DNA from: an uncultured Clostridium sp.
GTDB taxonomy: Bacteria; Bacillota; Clostridia; Clostridiales; Clostridiaceae
Direction of reading: 5' to 3'
Length of the DNA stretch: 8,760 bases
NCBI RefSeq assembly: GCF_937920395.1
Contig: NZ_CALEVF010000321.1
Coordinates: 1-8,760, forward strand
Shown: positions 1-5,526 of the stretch, piece after piece
Position numbering within the stretch: position 1 is the first letter of the stretch
Layout of the letters: each line of letters starts with the position of its first letter
The notes under the pieces: model-generated
Told to the model about the DNA's origin: nothing
The model's input: the letters and a program-made list of their open reading frames with translations, nothing else
Databases searched by the model: none
Made by a program: the position numbers and the translations under genes

Positions 1-68
1 ATTGTATATAAAATATATCAATGATATAATTGTACATACTAGATGTTTTTTAAACAAGTACTAACTTA

Positions 69-112
69 TAAGTCACTTAGTTTTTCTAAGTGGCTTAGTA
101 TCCTAAGTTACT
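69..112. promoter_or_regulatory. Clustered CTTAG/CTAAG inverted repeats, putative HxlR operator
   Basis: Positions 69-80 and 86-97 form a 12-bp inverted repeat with a single mismatch (perfect core CACTTAG/CTAAGTG) around a 5-base spacer of T. A further CTTAG at 94-98 faces CTAAG at 103-107, and 103-112 is also the inverse of 71-80 with one mismatch. The cluster lies directly upstream of a TATAAT (114-119) and of hxlR. HxlR/DUF24 regulators bind dyad operators and often repress themselves, so an autoregulatory operator is the natural inference. If transcription instead starts at the upstream TATAAT (25-30), the same repeats would form an RNA hairpin in the leader. Confidence 0.5.
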
Positions 113-113
113 G

Positions 114-119
114 TATAAT
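114..119 (+). promoter_or_regulatory. Putative -10 element for hxlR
   Basis: A perfect TATAAT sits 31 bases before the hxlR start codon. No good -35 hexamer is found 16-18 bases upstream. That stretch is occupied by the inverted repeats, which suggests a regulated or weak promoter. A second TATAAT at 25-30 is an alternative. Confidence 0.4.
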
Positions 120-150
120 ACTCTTACAATATAAAACACAGGAGGAATTT

Positions 151-510
151 ATGAGTGATAAAATAATGAAAATAAATAACAAAGAATATAGTTGTGCTAT
201 AGAATTAACATTAGATATTATAGGTGGTAAATGGAAACCAATAATTCTTTGGAGATTAGCTAATAACGAGGTATTAAGATTTAGTGAATTAAAAAGATCT
301 ATGGGTATTATTACACAAAAAATGTTAACCCAACAACTTAGAGAATTAGAATCATATGAAATGGTTCATAGAAAAGTATATGCCGAGGTTCCACCAAAAG
401 TAGAATATTCTTTGACAAAACAAGGTAAAAGTGTAATGCCTATACTAGACATTATGTGTAAGTGGGGAAATGATTATTATGAAGAAGCTATAGATGACAA
501 AAAAATATAG
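151..510 (+). CDS. HxlR/DUF24-family winged-helix transcriptional regulator
   Basis: A 119-residue DNA-binding regulator, the usual length for HxlR/DUF24 proteins (HxlR, YodB, HypR and relatives), which act as dimers sensing aldehydes, quinones, disulfide stress or similar signals. The family signature is clear: Cys15 followed by GGKWKPIILWRL (residues 25-36), the recognition helix around 52-67 (TQKMLTQQLRELE) and a wing around 74-88 with the PPKVEYSLT motif. Cys15 lies near the position of the redox-sensing cysteine of YodB/HypR, and a second cysteine is at 103. The ATG at 151 is chosen because GGAGG at 141-145 is ideally spaced. The in-frame upstream extension to 43 would run through the promoter repeats. 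The downstream membrane-protein gene starts 51 bases after the stop and may be co-transcribed. The inducer and targets cannot be read from the sequence. Confidence 0.93.
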   Translation: MSDKIMKINNKEYSCAIELTLDIIGGKWKPIILWRLANNEVLRFSELKRSMGIITQKMLTQQLRELESYEMVHRKVYAEVPPKVEYSLTKQGKSVMPILDIMCKWGNDYYEEAIDDKKI

Positions 511-523
511 TGTTATGTTTTAA

Positions 524-563
524 CTTTTAGGGCATATTAACTCCTAAAAGGAGTGATTTTTTT
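524..563 (+). promoter_or_regulatory. Overlapping alternative hairpins covering the next gene's ribosome binding site
   Basis: Two mutually exclusive stems can form. Stem A pairs 524-531 (CTTTTAGG) with 543-550 (CCTAAAAG) across an 11-base loop. Stem B pairs 540-545 (ACTCCT) with 549-554 (AGGAGT) around a 3-base loop and is followed by seven T at 557-563, resembling a small intrinsic terminator for hxlR. The ribosome binding site AAAGGAG (547-553) is in both stems. The arrangement could work as an attenuator or simply reflect a weak terminator merged with a ribosome binding site. Confidence 0.4.
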
Positions 564-912
564 GAACATAACTAGTATATCTTTATCCTATATGTTTTTT
601 TTAGTTTCTATAATAGAATTCATATTTTTTTTATATTACAAATTTCTTGTAATCAATACTGGCACTAAAAGTAAAAGGCGAGAAAATATTATTGGAACTA
701 TGAAAGACCCTGAGCATTGGAGAAAAAGAAACAATATAATAGCTTTTATTTCTCTATTTTGGGCACTACTATCAATTATTGCTTTTATTTATTTAAAATT
801 TTTCTATACTATAGGATTACTTTCAATAGTATATGTTTTTATCTATATAGTTGTTATTGTATTAAGTCTTTCAGTATTCATCAAAAAAAACAAGATTGTA
901 TCTAATAAATAG
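562..912 (+). CDS. Small three-helix membrane protein of unknown function
   Basis: I do not recognise the family. The TTG at 562 is preferred as start because AAAGGAG (547-553) lies 8 bases before it. The GTG at 553 overlaps that ribosome binding site and has none of its own. The resulting protein has 116 residues with three hydrophobic segments at about 8-31, 58-78 and 82-105. The loop between the first two is strongly basic (KSKRR, then HWRKRN) and the tail is KKNK, so by the positive-inside rule the N-terminus is outside and the C-terminus inside. No catalytic motif is visible. It follows hxlR by 51 bases on the same strand, so it may be part of that regulator's operon. A bidirectional terminator follows the stop closely. 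Confidence 0.75.
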   Translation: MNITSISLSYMFFLVSIIEFIFFLYYKFLVINTGTKSKRRENIIGTMKDPEHWRKRNNIIAFISLFWALLSIIAFIYLKFFYTIGLLSIVYVFIYIVVIVLSLSVFIKKNKIVSNK

Positions 913-920
913 CATAACCT

Positions 921-958
921 AAAAAGCAGTAATAATTTAAATATTATTACTGCTTTTT
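921..958. terminator. Bidirectional intrinsic terminator between convergent genes
   Basis: A perfect 16-bp stem pairs 921-936 with 943-958 around a 6-base loop. The stem begins with A5 and ends with T5, so it can end transcription on both strands: the small membrane protein gene from the left and the Nudix gene from the right. Confidence 0.9.
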
Positions 959-972
959 GAGATTTTATTTAT

Positions 973-1578
973 CTAAAACTTTAATAAAACTTTAATAAAA
1001 CTTTTAATAATCTGAGCTGTAAAACCCCATATTACATAGTTGTTATACTCATAAAAATATTGATCTAAAGTCCCTTTCCTAAACTTATAGTTTTTTCCTC
1101 CATTTATTAAATGAAAAGGAAAACCCTCTTGTTTTAATGGACCTATCTCCATACTATAATAGAGTGGCTCATTGTCTATAAAAAATTTTAATGGCACCTT
1201 AAATATATGATCTACCTCATCCTCACTTGGATTTATTTCTCCATATTTTAGACGCCCTACAAAAGCATACATTATATTGCCATAAGGACTTATATAATAG
1301 TCCATACTTCCAATTATATCAATTTGCTCTCTTTTTAAATTCAATTCTTCCATACTTTCTCGAACCGAGGTTTCTTTTGGGTCTTCATTTAATTCAACTC
1401 TCCCACCTGGAAGGCAAACATCACCTGGTTGACTTCTTAATTTTAAAGCACGTACTTCAAATACAATTGATACCTCTTCATTCTCCTCAACGAGTAATAT
1501 CATAACTGCACTTTTATCAAAATCTCCTATTGCTTTAGGAATCCTATCCTTAAATATTTTTTCTACCTTATTTATCAT
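973..1578 (-). CDS. Nudix hydrolase, CoA pyrophosphatase type (NudL/YeaB-like)
   Basis: A 201-residue cytosolic Nudix hydrolase. The Nudix box runs from Gly59 to Leu81: G-x5-E65-x7-R73-E74-S-M-E77-E78-L-N80-L. The metal-binding glutamates are all present, while the usual glycine near the end of the box is Asn80. Just before it, LRSQPGDVCLPGGR (47-60) resembles the segment that marks the CoA-diphosphatase subgroup (UPF0035), which splits CoA and its derivatives into phosphopantetheine and 3',5'-ADP. The C-terminal VIWGFTAQII also fits that subgroup. The ATG at 1578 is preferred. The frame stays open to an ATG at 1626, but the predicted promoter and its transcription start lie almost on top of that codon. 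An AGAAAGG upstream of 1578 is a somewhat distant ribosome binding site (11 bases). The substrate is inferred from subgroup motifs, not proven. Confidence 0.88.
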   Translation of the reverse strand: MINKVEKIFKDRIPKAIGDFDKSAVMILLVEENEEVSIVFEVRALKLRSQPGDVCLPGGRVELNEDPKETSVRESMEELNLKREQIDIIGSMDYYISPYGNIMYAFVGRLKYGEINPSEDEVDHIFKVPLKFFIDNEPLYYSMEIGPLKQEGFPFHLINGGKNYKFRKGTLDQYFYEYNNYVIWGFTAQIIKSFIKVLLKF

Positions 1579-1636
1579 ATTAATTACAACCTTTCTAGTG
1601 CTTTCTTGGTGCCACCCACATAGCAAGTGGCAAGGT

Positions 1637-1665
1637 TTTATAATAATAGCATTTTTTCATTTCAA
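1637..1665 (-). promoter_or_regulatory. Putative sigma-A promoter for the Nudix gene
   Basis: On the minus strand TTGAAA (1665-1660) and TATAAA (1642-1637) are separated by exactly 17 bases. Transcription would start near 1630, giving a leader of about 50 bases that begins with a hairpin (pairing 1610-1615 with 1627-1632) containing a T-box-like sequence. Confidence 0.55.
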
Positions 1666-1782
1666 ATTTTACATCAATATATACTTTTAACTATAACATA
1701 ATATAATAAAAATTTGTTAATCATATTAAAATGCATCATAATATTAACTTCATCCTAAATATATTATGTTAAACAATGTTCC

Positions 1783-1811
1783 TTGTTCTTCATAAATTAA
1801 AATGATATACT
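1783..1811 (+). promoter_or_regulatory. Putative sigma-A promoter for the carboxypeptidase gene
   Basis: TTGTTC (1783-1788) and TATACT (1806-1811) are spaced by 17 bases, with an extended -10 TG at 1803-1804. The predicted start near 1818 gives a leader of about 50 bases. A second candidate, TTGTTA (1714-1719) with CATAAT (1737-1742) and also 17-base spacing, lies further upstream. Confidence 0.55.
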
Positions 1812-1868
1812 TATGCTTGTATTTGATCATAGATAAACAAAAATTTAATTAAACTGGAGAGATGAAAA

Positions 1869-3128
1869 TTGAAAAGAAGAAACCGCCTTCTATTATTTAC
1901 ACTAATCTTTACTTTAGTCTTTTCTACAACGGTTTTTGCCGCTACTAATCAGCCAGAATTAGATGCTAAAGCTGCAATTTCTGTAGATATGGATACTAAT
2001 GAAATTATTTACGCTAAAAACATTGATAATAAGATGTACCCTGCGAGCATTACAAAGCTTATTACAGCTTTGCTACTTGCTGAAAATAAGACTACAACTG
2101 ATAATTTAAAATATACAAAAAATGCAAAATCTCAACCATCATACTCATATAATCTAAATATTCATCCTATAGCTATTGGAGATACAATGTCCGCTGATAA
2201 TGTAATGGATGGGCTTCTTCTTTATTCTGGAAATGATATTGCTTATGTGATTGCCGATAACGTTGGTGGAAATCCAATTAATTTTGCTAAAATGATGAAT
2301 GCTAAAGCTAAAAAACTTGGAATGACAGGTTCTCATTTTATCACTCCAAATGGATTGGATGATGCATTGGATAAAGATAACCATTATACAACTACATACG
2401 ACTTAACTCTCGCAGGTAGAGCTGCTTTTAAAAACGATTGGGTAAGAAAATCTATGGGTAAAAAAACAAGTGTGATTAAGTCTACAAATGGACCTGTTGC
2501 TACTGTTTCTAATAGAAATAAATTACTTGGAATAGATGGTAACCTAGGTGGTAAAACTGGATATACAGTAAAGGCTGGAAGATGCCTAGTTTCTATATAC
2601 GAACGTAATGGTAGACATATTATAGGTGTCGTTATGAAATCTACATATAACCTACCAAAAGATACAATAGTTTTTGATGACATGACAAAACTTATCAATT
2701 ATAGTTATGCTGCTAAACCGGATGTAACTAATAAAAAAGATACTGCTATTAAAACAATATCTTTGCCTTATAAAGTTATTCCATTTATAGGACCTACAAA
2801 AACAATGGATGTGCCACTTGCATCAAAAGAAGATGTTACCTTTTATAACAATAATGTAAAACGTCAAACAACTATTAAAATTGATCCAATAAAGCCATGG
2901 AAACTTAGTAAAAATACCTCTGTTGGAACTTTAGTTGTTAAACAAAAGGATTACATTAAAACTTATAAATTATATCCAATGGTTTCAAAAGCTACTATAT
3001 TAAAAAATAATATAATTATGTATGCTGCAATTGTGGTTATTCTAATTGTTATTATAATATTAATTCTCCTACTAATTTCTTCTATACGTAGACGCAAAAA
3101 TCGTAGTGGTAGAAGAATAAGATACTAG
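1869..3128 (+). CDS. D-alanyl-D-alanine carboxypeptidase, peptidase S11 (DacF/PBP5-like), C-terminally anchored
   Basis: A 419-residue low-molecular-weight penicillin-binding protein that removes the terminal D-Ala from peptidoglycan stem peptides outside the membrane. Residues 1-24 form a signal peptide (KRRNR, hydrophobic core, VFA-A cleavage site). The three active-site motifs of the family are complete: S60-I-T-K63 with the nucleophilic serine, S120-G-N122, and K229-T-G231. A C-terminal domain follows (about 290-372). A hydrophobic helix at about 382-404 with a very basic tail (IRRRKNRSGRRIRY) then gives a true membrane anchor rather than the amphipathic helix of E. coli PBP5. The TTG start is set by GGAGAG at 1856-1861; the ATG at 1862 is out of frame. 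The gene stands alone, divergent from the Nudix gene, with its own promoter and terminator. Whether it acts in growth or sporulation cannot be told. Confidence 0.95.
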   Translation: MKRRNRLLLFTLIFTLVFSTTVFAATNQPELDAKAAISVDMDTNEIIYAKNIDNKMYPASITKLITALLLAENKTTTDNLKYTKNAKSQPSYSYNLNIHPIAIGDTMSADNVMDGLLLYSGNDIAYVIADNVGGNPINFAKMMNAKAKKLGMTGSHFITPNGLDDALDKDNHYTTTYDLTLAGRAAFKNDWVRKSMGKKTSVIKSTNGPVATVSNRNKLLGIDGNLGGKTGYTVKAGRCLVSIYERNGRHIIGVVMKSTYNLPKDTIVFDDMTKLINYSYAAKPDVTNKKDTAIKTISLPYKVIPFIGPTKTMDVPLASKEDVTFYNNNVKRQTTIKIDPIKPWKLSKNTSVGTLVVKQKDYIKTYKLYPMVSKATILKNNIIMYAAIVVILIVIIILILLLISSIRRRKNRSGRRIRY

Positions 3129-3137
3129 TAAATTTAC

Positions 3138-3180
3138 AAAAGAGATTATATTAACTTTTTAGTTAATGTAATCTCTTTTT
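3138..3180 (+). terminator. Intrinsic terminator of the carboxypeptidase gene
   Basis: The stem pairs 3138-3156 with 3161-3179 (19 bp, one T-G wobble) around a TTTT loop. The 3' arm ends in five T. It lies 10 bases after the stop codon. Confidence 0.92.
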
Positions 3181-3199
3181 AAATTATACTCAATTTTGT

Positions 3200-3238
3200 C
3201 CTACTTTTACATTTATTTTAATATATTATAAAAGTAGG
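3200..3238. repeat. 10-bp perfect inverted repeat in the intergenic region
   Basis: CCTACTTTTA (3200-3209) is repeated in inverse at 3229-3238, with a 19-base AT-only spacer apart from one C. No T-run follows on either strand, so it is a poor terminator. It could be an operator or an RNA hairpin. The rest of the 3181-3320 stretch is AT-rich and shows no gene. Confidence 0.45.
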
Positions 3239-3324
3239 CTCTTAATAATAAATATATTTTTTAATTTAGCACAGTTAATATCCATACCTTGTACTTAACC
3301 ATCATTCATTTTGCAGGTTCAGTA

Positions 3325-3356
3325 TTGTTATAGTTTCACTTTTATAGTATTATAAT
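3325..3356 (+). promoter_or_regulatory. Putative promoter for the PEPCK-like gene
   Basis: TTGTTA (3325-3330) is followed after 17 bases by TATTAT (3348-3353). An overlapping perfect TATAAT is at 3351-3356 but would need a 20-base spacer. Transcription would start near 3360, leaving a leader of about 90 bases before the TTG start at 3453. Confidence 0.45.
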
Positions 3357-3452
3357 ATGATACACAATTATATATTGATGTTTATGATAACATTCACCAA
3401 TATGTATTTCAATTATCAAAATAATTATTTATTTACACGTGGAGGTGTCAAC

Positions 3453-5195
3453 TTGAAAAAAGAATTTTCTCTAAGTAATGAAAAAGTAATGATAAATTTC
3501 ACCGCTAAATATTGTAATACCCCTGTGAAATTGTTAGAAAGTGATGGCTTTAGAAGAGTTTTCAACGCATATCTTAAGAAAATAAAAAAGAAGAATTCTA
3601 ACATATATAAGTATCTTATAGAAAATTCACAAACAGACAATGAAGAATTAGATGTATTTTTTGTACATTTATTTAAGCTTTTATCGGTATTAAATGTAAC
3701 CGAGATTGTAAATCTAAATACTAAATATAGCTCTCTCATGAATAGTCGTGCAACTTTTATAGACTTTATAGAAGATTTCTATAGTTTTTGGAGAAAACTT
3801 GAAAGGTATACTGTAATTCATAACAATAAAATAAATGAAGGTATAGAAAAAACAAGCTTTGTTGAAGCTAACAATGGTTTCTCAATGCTTATACTTGATT
3901 TATACAGAAAAATCGAGGAAAATGTAATTGGATATAAACCTAAGGTTTACAGACAATTACCCGCAGGTGGTAATGCTGGTTTAATTGTTAATACCATAAG
4001 TTGGCCAATTCCTGTAGGTTATGAAAAATTGAAAAACGTTCCATTTATTGATGCAATAATTTTAGACCTGCCTTATATAAGTTACCCTAAAAAGAATACC
4101 CGCGATGGTATTTTTGATGAATGTTTTGAAAATCCATTAAAAAATTGTACTATAACCACCGATCATTGGTTTTGTTATCCTGCCAAGGTAGGGACACTAC
4201 TTGCCTTCATTTATGTTCACAGAGATTTTATGGCTCATGCAATAACTTTATGTAACTTATTTGAAATGGCAAAAGAAAAAGAGTATAGAGATATTAAACC
4301 AGATATAGTATTTGTTTTTGGTGCTAAAGATTCTGCCCCTATCGTTAAAACAATATTTTATGATGATAAAGAAAATGATATAATGCTTGGCTATATAAGT
4401 TACGGCAATGAAATTGATTACTTCGGATATGTAAAAAAGATGGCCTTAACACTTCATAATTTAATAATGATTAAACGAGGTTCACTACCAATTCATGGTG
4501 CAATGGTACACATTGTTATGAATAATGGTAACAGTGCTAATGTTGTTATTATGGGTGATAGCGGTGCTGGTAAATCTGAAAGTCTAGAAGCTTTTAGAAG
4601 TTTAAGTGAAGATTATATAAGCGATATGACCATAGTATTTGATGACATGGGTTACTTAACTTTAAAAGAAGGTTCGAAACCACTAGCCTTTGGAACCGAA
4701 ATTGGAGCTTTCGTAAGACTCGATGATTTAGATACAGGTTATGCTTTTAAGGAAATAGATAGAAGTATATTTATGAATCCAGATAAGATTAACGCAAGAC
4801 TTGTTATGCCAGTAGCAAGTTATAAAGATATTATTAAGGGGTACCCTATAGACTTATTCCTTTATGCAAATAATTATGAAGAAGTAAAAGATGGTATTGA
4901 AGAAATTAATTTCTTTGCAAATGCAAAAGATGCAATTGATGTTTGCAAAAGAGGCGCTAGAATGGCAAAAGGTACTACTACCGAATTAGGCCTTGTAACC
5001 TCTTATTTTGCAAATCCGTTTGGACCTGTGCAAAAACAAGAATTAGTAAATCCACTTATAGACAAATATTTTGATAACCTATTTAAAACAGGAGTAAAAG
5101 TTGGACAAATTAGAACCTCCCTTGGAGTTAAAGGACAAGAGAAAGATGGTCCTAAAAAGGCCGCTAAGAAATTGTTTGAATTAATTATAAAATAG
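3453..5195 (+). CDS. P-loop protein of the ATP-PEP carboxykinase/HPr kinase superfamily, divergent
   Basis: A 580-residue cytosolic protein. The TTG at 3453 follows an excellent ribosome binding site (GGAGGTG, 3441-3447). The frame is open back to 3357, but that lies at the predicted transcription start. The C-terminal half has the PEPCK/HprK fold: H348-G-A-M-V-H, a P-loop G368-DSGAGK374-SE with the HPr-kinase-like Ser-Glu, a metal-site Asp pair D397-D398, N447-A-R449 followed by MP (matching the N-x-R of PEPCK), and GTTTELGLVTSYFANPFGP (507-525) resembling the PEPCK GVTEPTPTFSACFG segment. The lysine pair of PEPCK after YGGEM appears as Asp322-Tyr323 (YGNEIDY), and the PEP-binding arginine motif is not seen. 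The N-terminal ~240 residues, including YRQLPAGGNAG (166-176), are not recognised. Databases may label it PEP carboxykinase; I consider the reaction unknown. Confidence 0.7.
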   Translation: MKKEFSLSNEKVMINFTAKYCNTPVKLLESDGFRRVFNAYLKKIKKKNSNIYKYLIENSQTDNEELDVFFVHLFKLLSVLNVTEIVNLNTKYSSLMNSRATFIDFIEDFYSFWRKLERYTVIHNNKINEGIEKTSFVEANNGFSMLILDLYRKIEENVIGYKPKVYRQLPAGGNAGLIVNTISWPIPVGYEKLKNVPFIDAIILDLPYISYPKKNTRDGIFDECFENPLKNCTITTDHWFCYPAKVGTLLAFIYVHRDFMAHAITLCNLFEMAKEKEYRDIKPDIVFVFGAKDSAPIVKTIFYDDKENDIMLGYISYGNEIDYFGYVKKMALTLHNLIMIKRGSLPIHGAMVHIVMNNGNSANVVIMGDSGAGKSESLEAFRSLSEDYISDMTIVFDDMGYLTLKEGSKPLAFGTEIGAFVRLDDLDTGYAFKEIDRSIFMNPDKINARLVMPVASYKDIIKGYPIDLFLYANNYEEVKDGIEEINFFANAKDAIDVCKRGARMAKGTTTELGLVTSYFANPFGPVQKQELVNPLIDKYFDNLFKTGVKVGQIRTSLGVKGQEKDGPKKAAKKLFELIIK

Positions 5196-5265
5196 GAAAA
5201 AGTGTATTACTATGTATCTAAAAATTATGTCAAATAAAGAAAATAATAAATTCAATACTGTCCAC

Positions 5266-5471
5266 AAAAAAGTCTTTTAGCCGTTAGGCTGCGGATATGG
5301 TACATATCATTTGAATCCAATTTTTCTGCTCTTCTTATTTGTAGTCAGTATGAAGATTCTTCATACTGTTATGATACCTATCCGCCAATAAGCTGAAATA
5401 GTGTAGAAACTAACAATGATATATGGGAAATACCTGCAGCCTATCGGCTGAAGTCCATTAAGACAAATAGT
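5266..5471 (+). ncRNA. Candidate structured non-coding RNA, family not identified
   Basis: No gene lies in 5196-5526, but this stretch holds nested complementarity. An outer helix pairs 5279-5292 with 5436-5449 (13 of 14 bases) and is extended by GTCTT (5272-5276) with AAGAC (5460-5464). A middle helix pairs GCGGATA (5291-5297) with TATCCGC (5379-5385). A perfect 10-bp hairpin pairs 5346-5355 with 5359-5368. ATATCAT (5304-5310) can pair with ATGATAT (5416-5422), crossing the middle helix as a pseudoknot, and GATATG-GTA-CATATC (5294-5308) is an alternative hairpin. GC content in the helices is higher than in the surroundings. The strand is uncertain. I favour plus because the terminator follows within 10 bases, although no good promoter is visible. 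On the minus strand a TATAAT (5478-5473) precedes the structure and six T follow it. The raiA RNA motif is one possible identity. Confidence 0.6.
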
Positions 5472-5479
5472 AATTATAT

Positions 5480-5521
5480 AAAAGGTCACTGAAATTTATG
5501 TAAATATTTCAGTGACCTTTT
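5480..5521. terminator. Bidirectional intrinsic terminator between convergent units
   Basis: A perfect 16-bp stem pairs 5480-5495 with 5506-5521 around a 10-base loop, with A4 and T4 at the ends. It serves radA on the minus strand, and the PEPCK-like gene and/or the candidate RNA on the plus strand. Confidence 0.92.
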
Positions 5522-5526
5522 CATTA

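Noticed and set aside
43..150. N-terminal extension of the HxlR protein
   Set aside because: It runs through the dyad repeats and a TATAAT, has no ribosome binding site, and is absent from normal HxlR proteins; GGAGG at 141-145 fixes the start at 151.
717..905. Overlapping small open frame within the membrane protein gene
   Set aside because: It is a +1-type shadow frame without its own ribosome binding site; its composition reflects the AT-rich sequence.
1579..1626. Longer Nudix start at 1626
   Set aside because: It would start at or next to the predicted transcription start and contains the T-box-like hairpin; the added residues do not resemble Nudix sequence.
1578..1868. A complete T-box riboswitch upstream of the Nudix gene
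   Set aside because: No Stem I, AGTA/GA bulge motifs, or terminator/antiterminator pair is found in the upstream sequence, and the best promoter lies just before the decamer.
2154..2698. Minus-strand open frames inside the carboxypeptidase gene
   Set aside because: They are antisense to a gene with complete S11 motifs, resemble no family, and lack ribosome binding sites.
3357..3452. Longer start of the PEPCK-like protein, giving a hydrophobic N-terminus
   Set aside because: The ATG overlaps the end of the predicted promoter and has no ribosome binding site, while GGAGGTG lies ideally before the TTG at 3453.
5196..5265. Minus-strand TTGACA (5233-5228) as a promoter antisense to the PEPCK-like gene
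   Set aside because: The -35 is perfect but the sequence 17-18 bases downstream (GTAATA/TAATAC) is a poor -10, and no gene or RNA structure follows.
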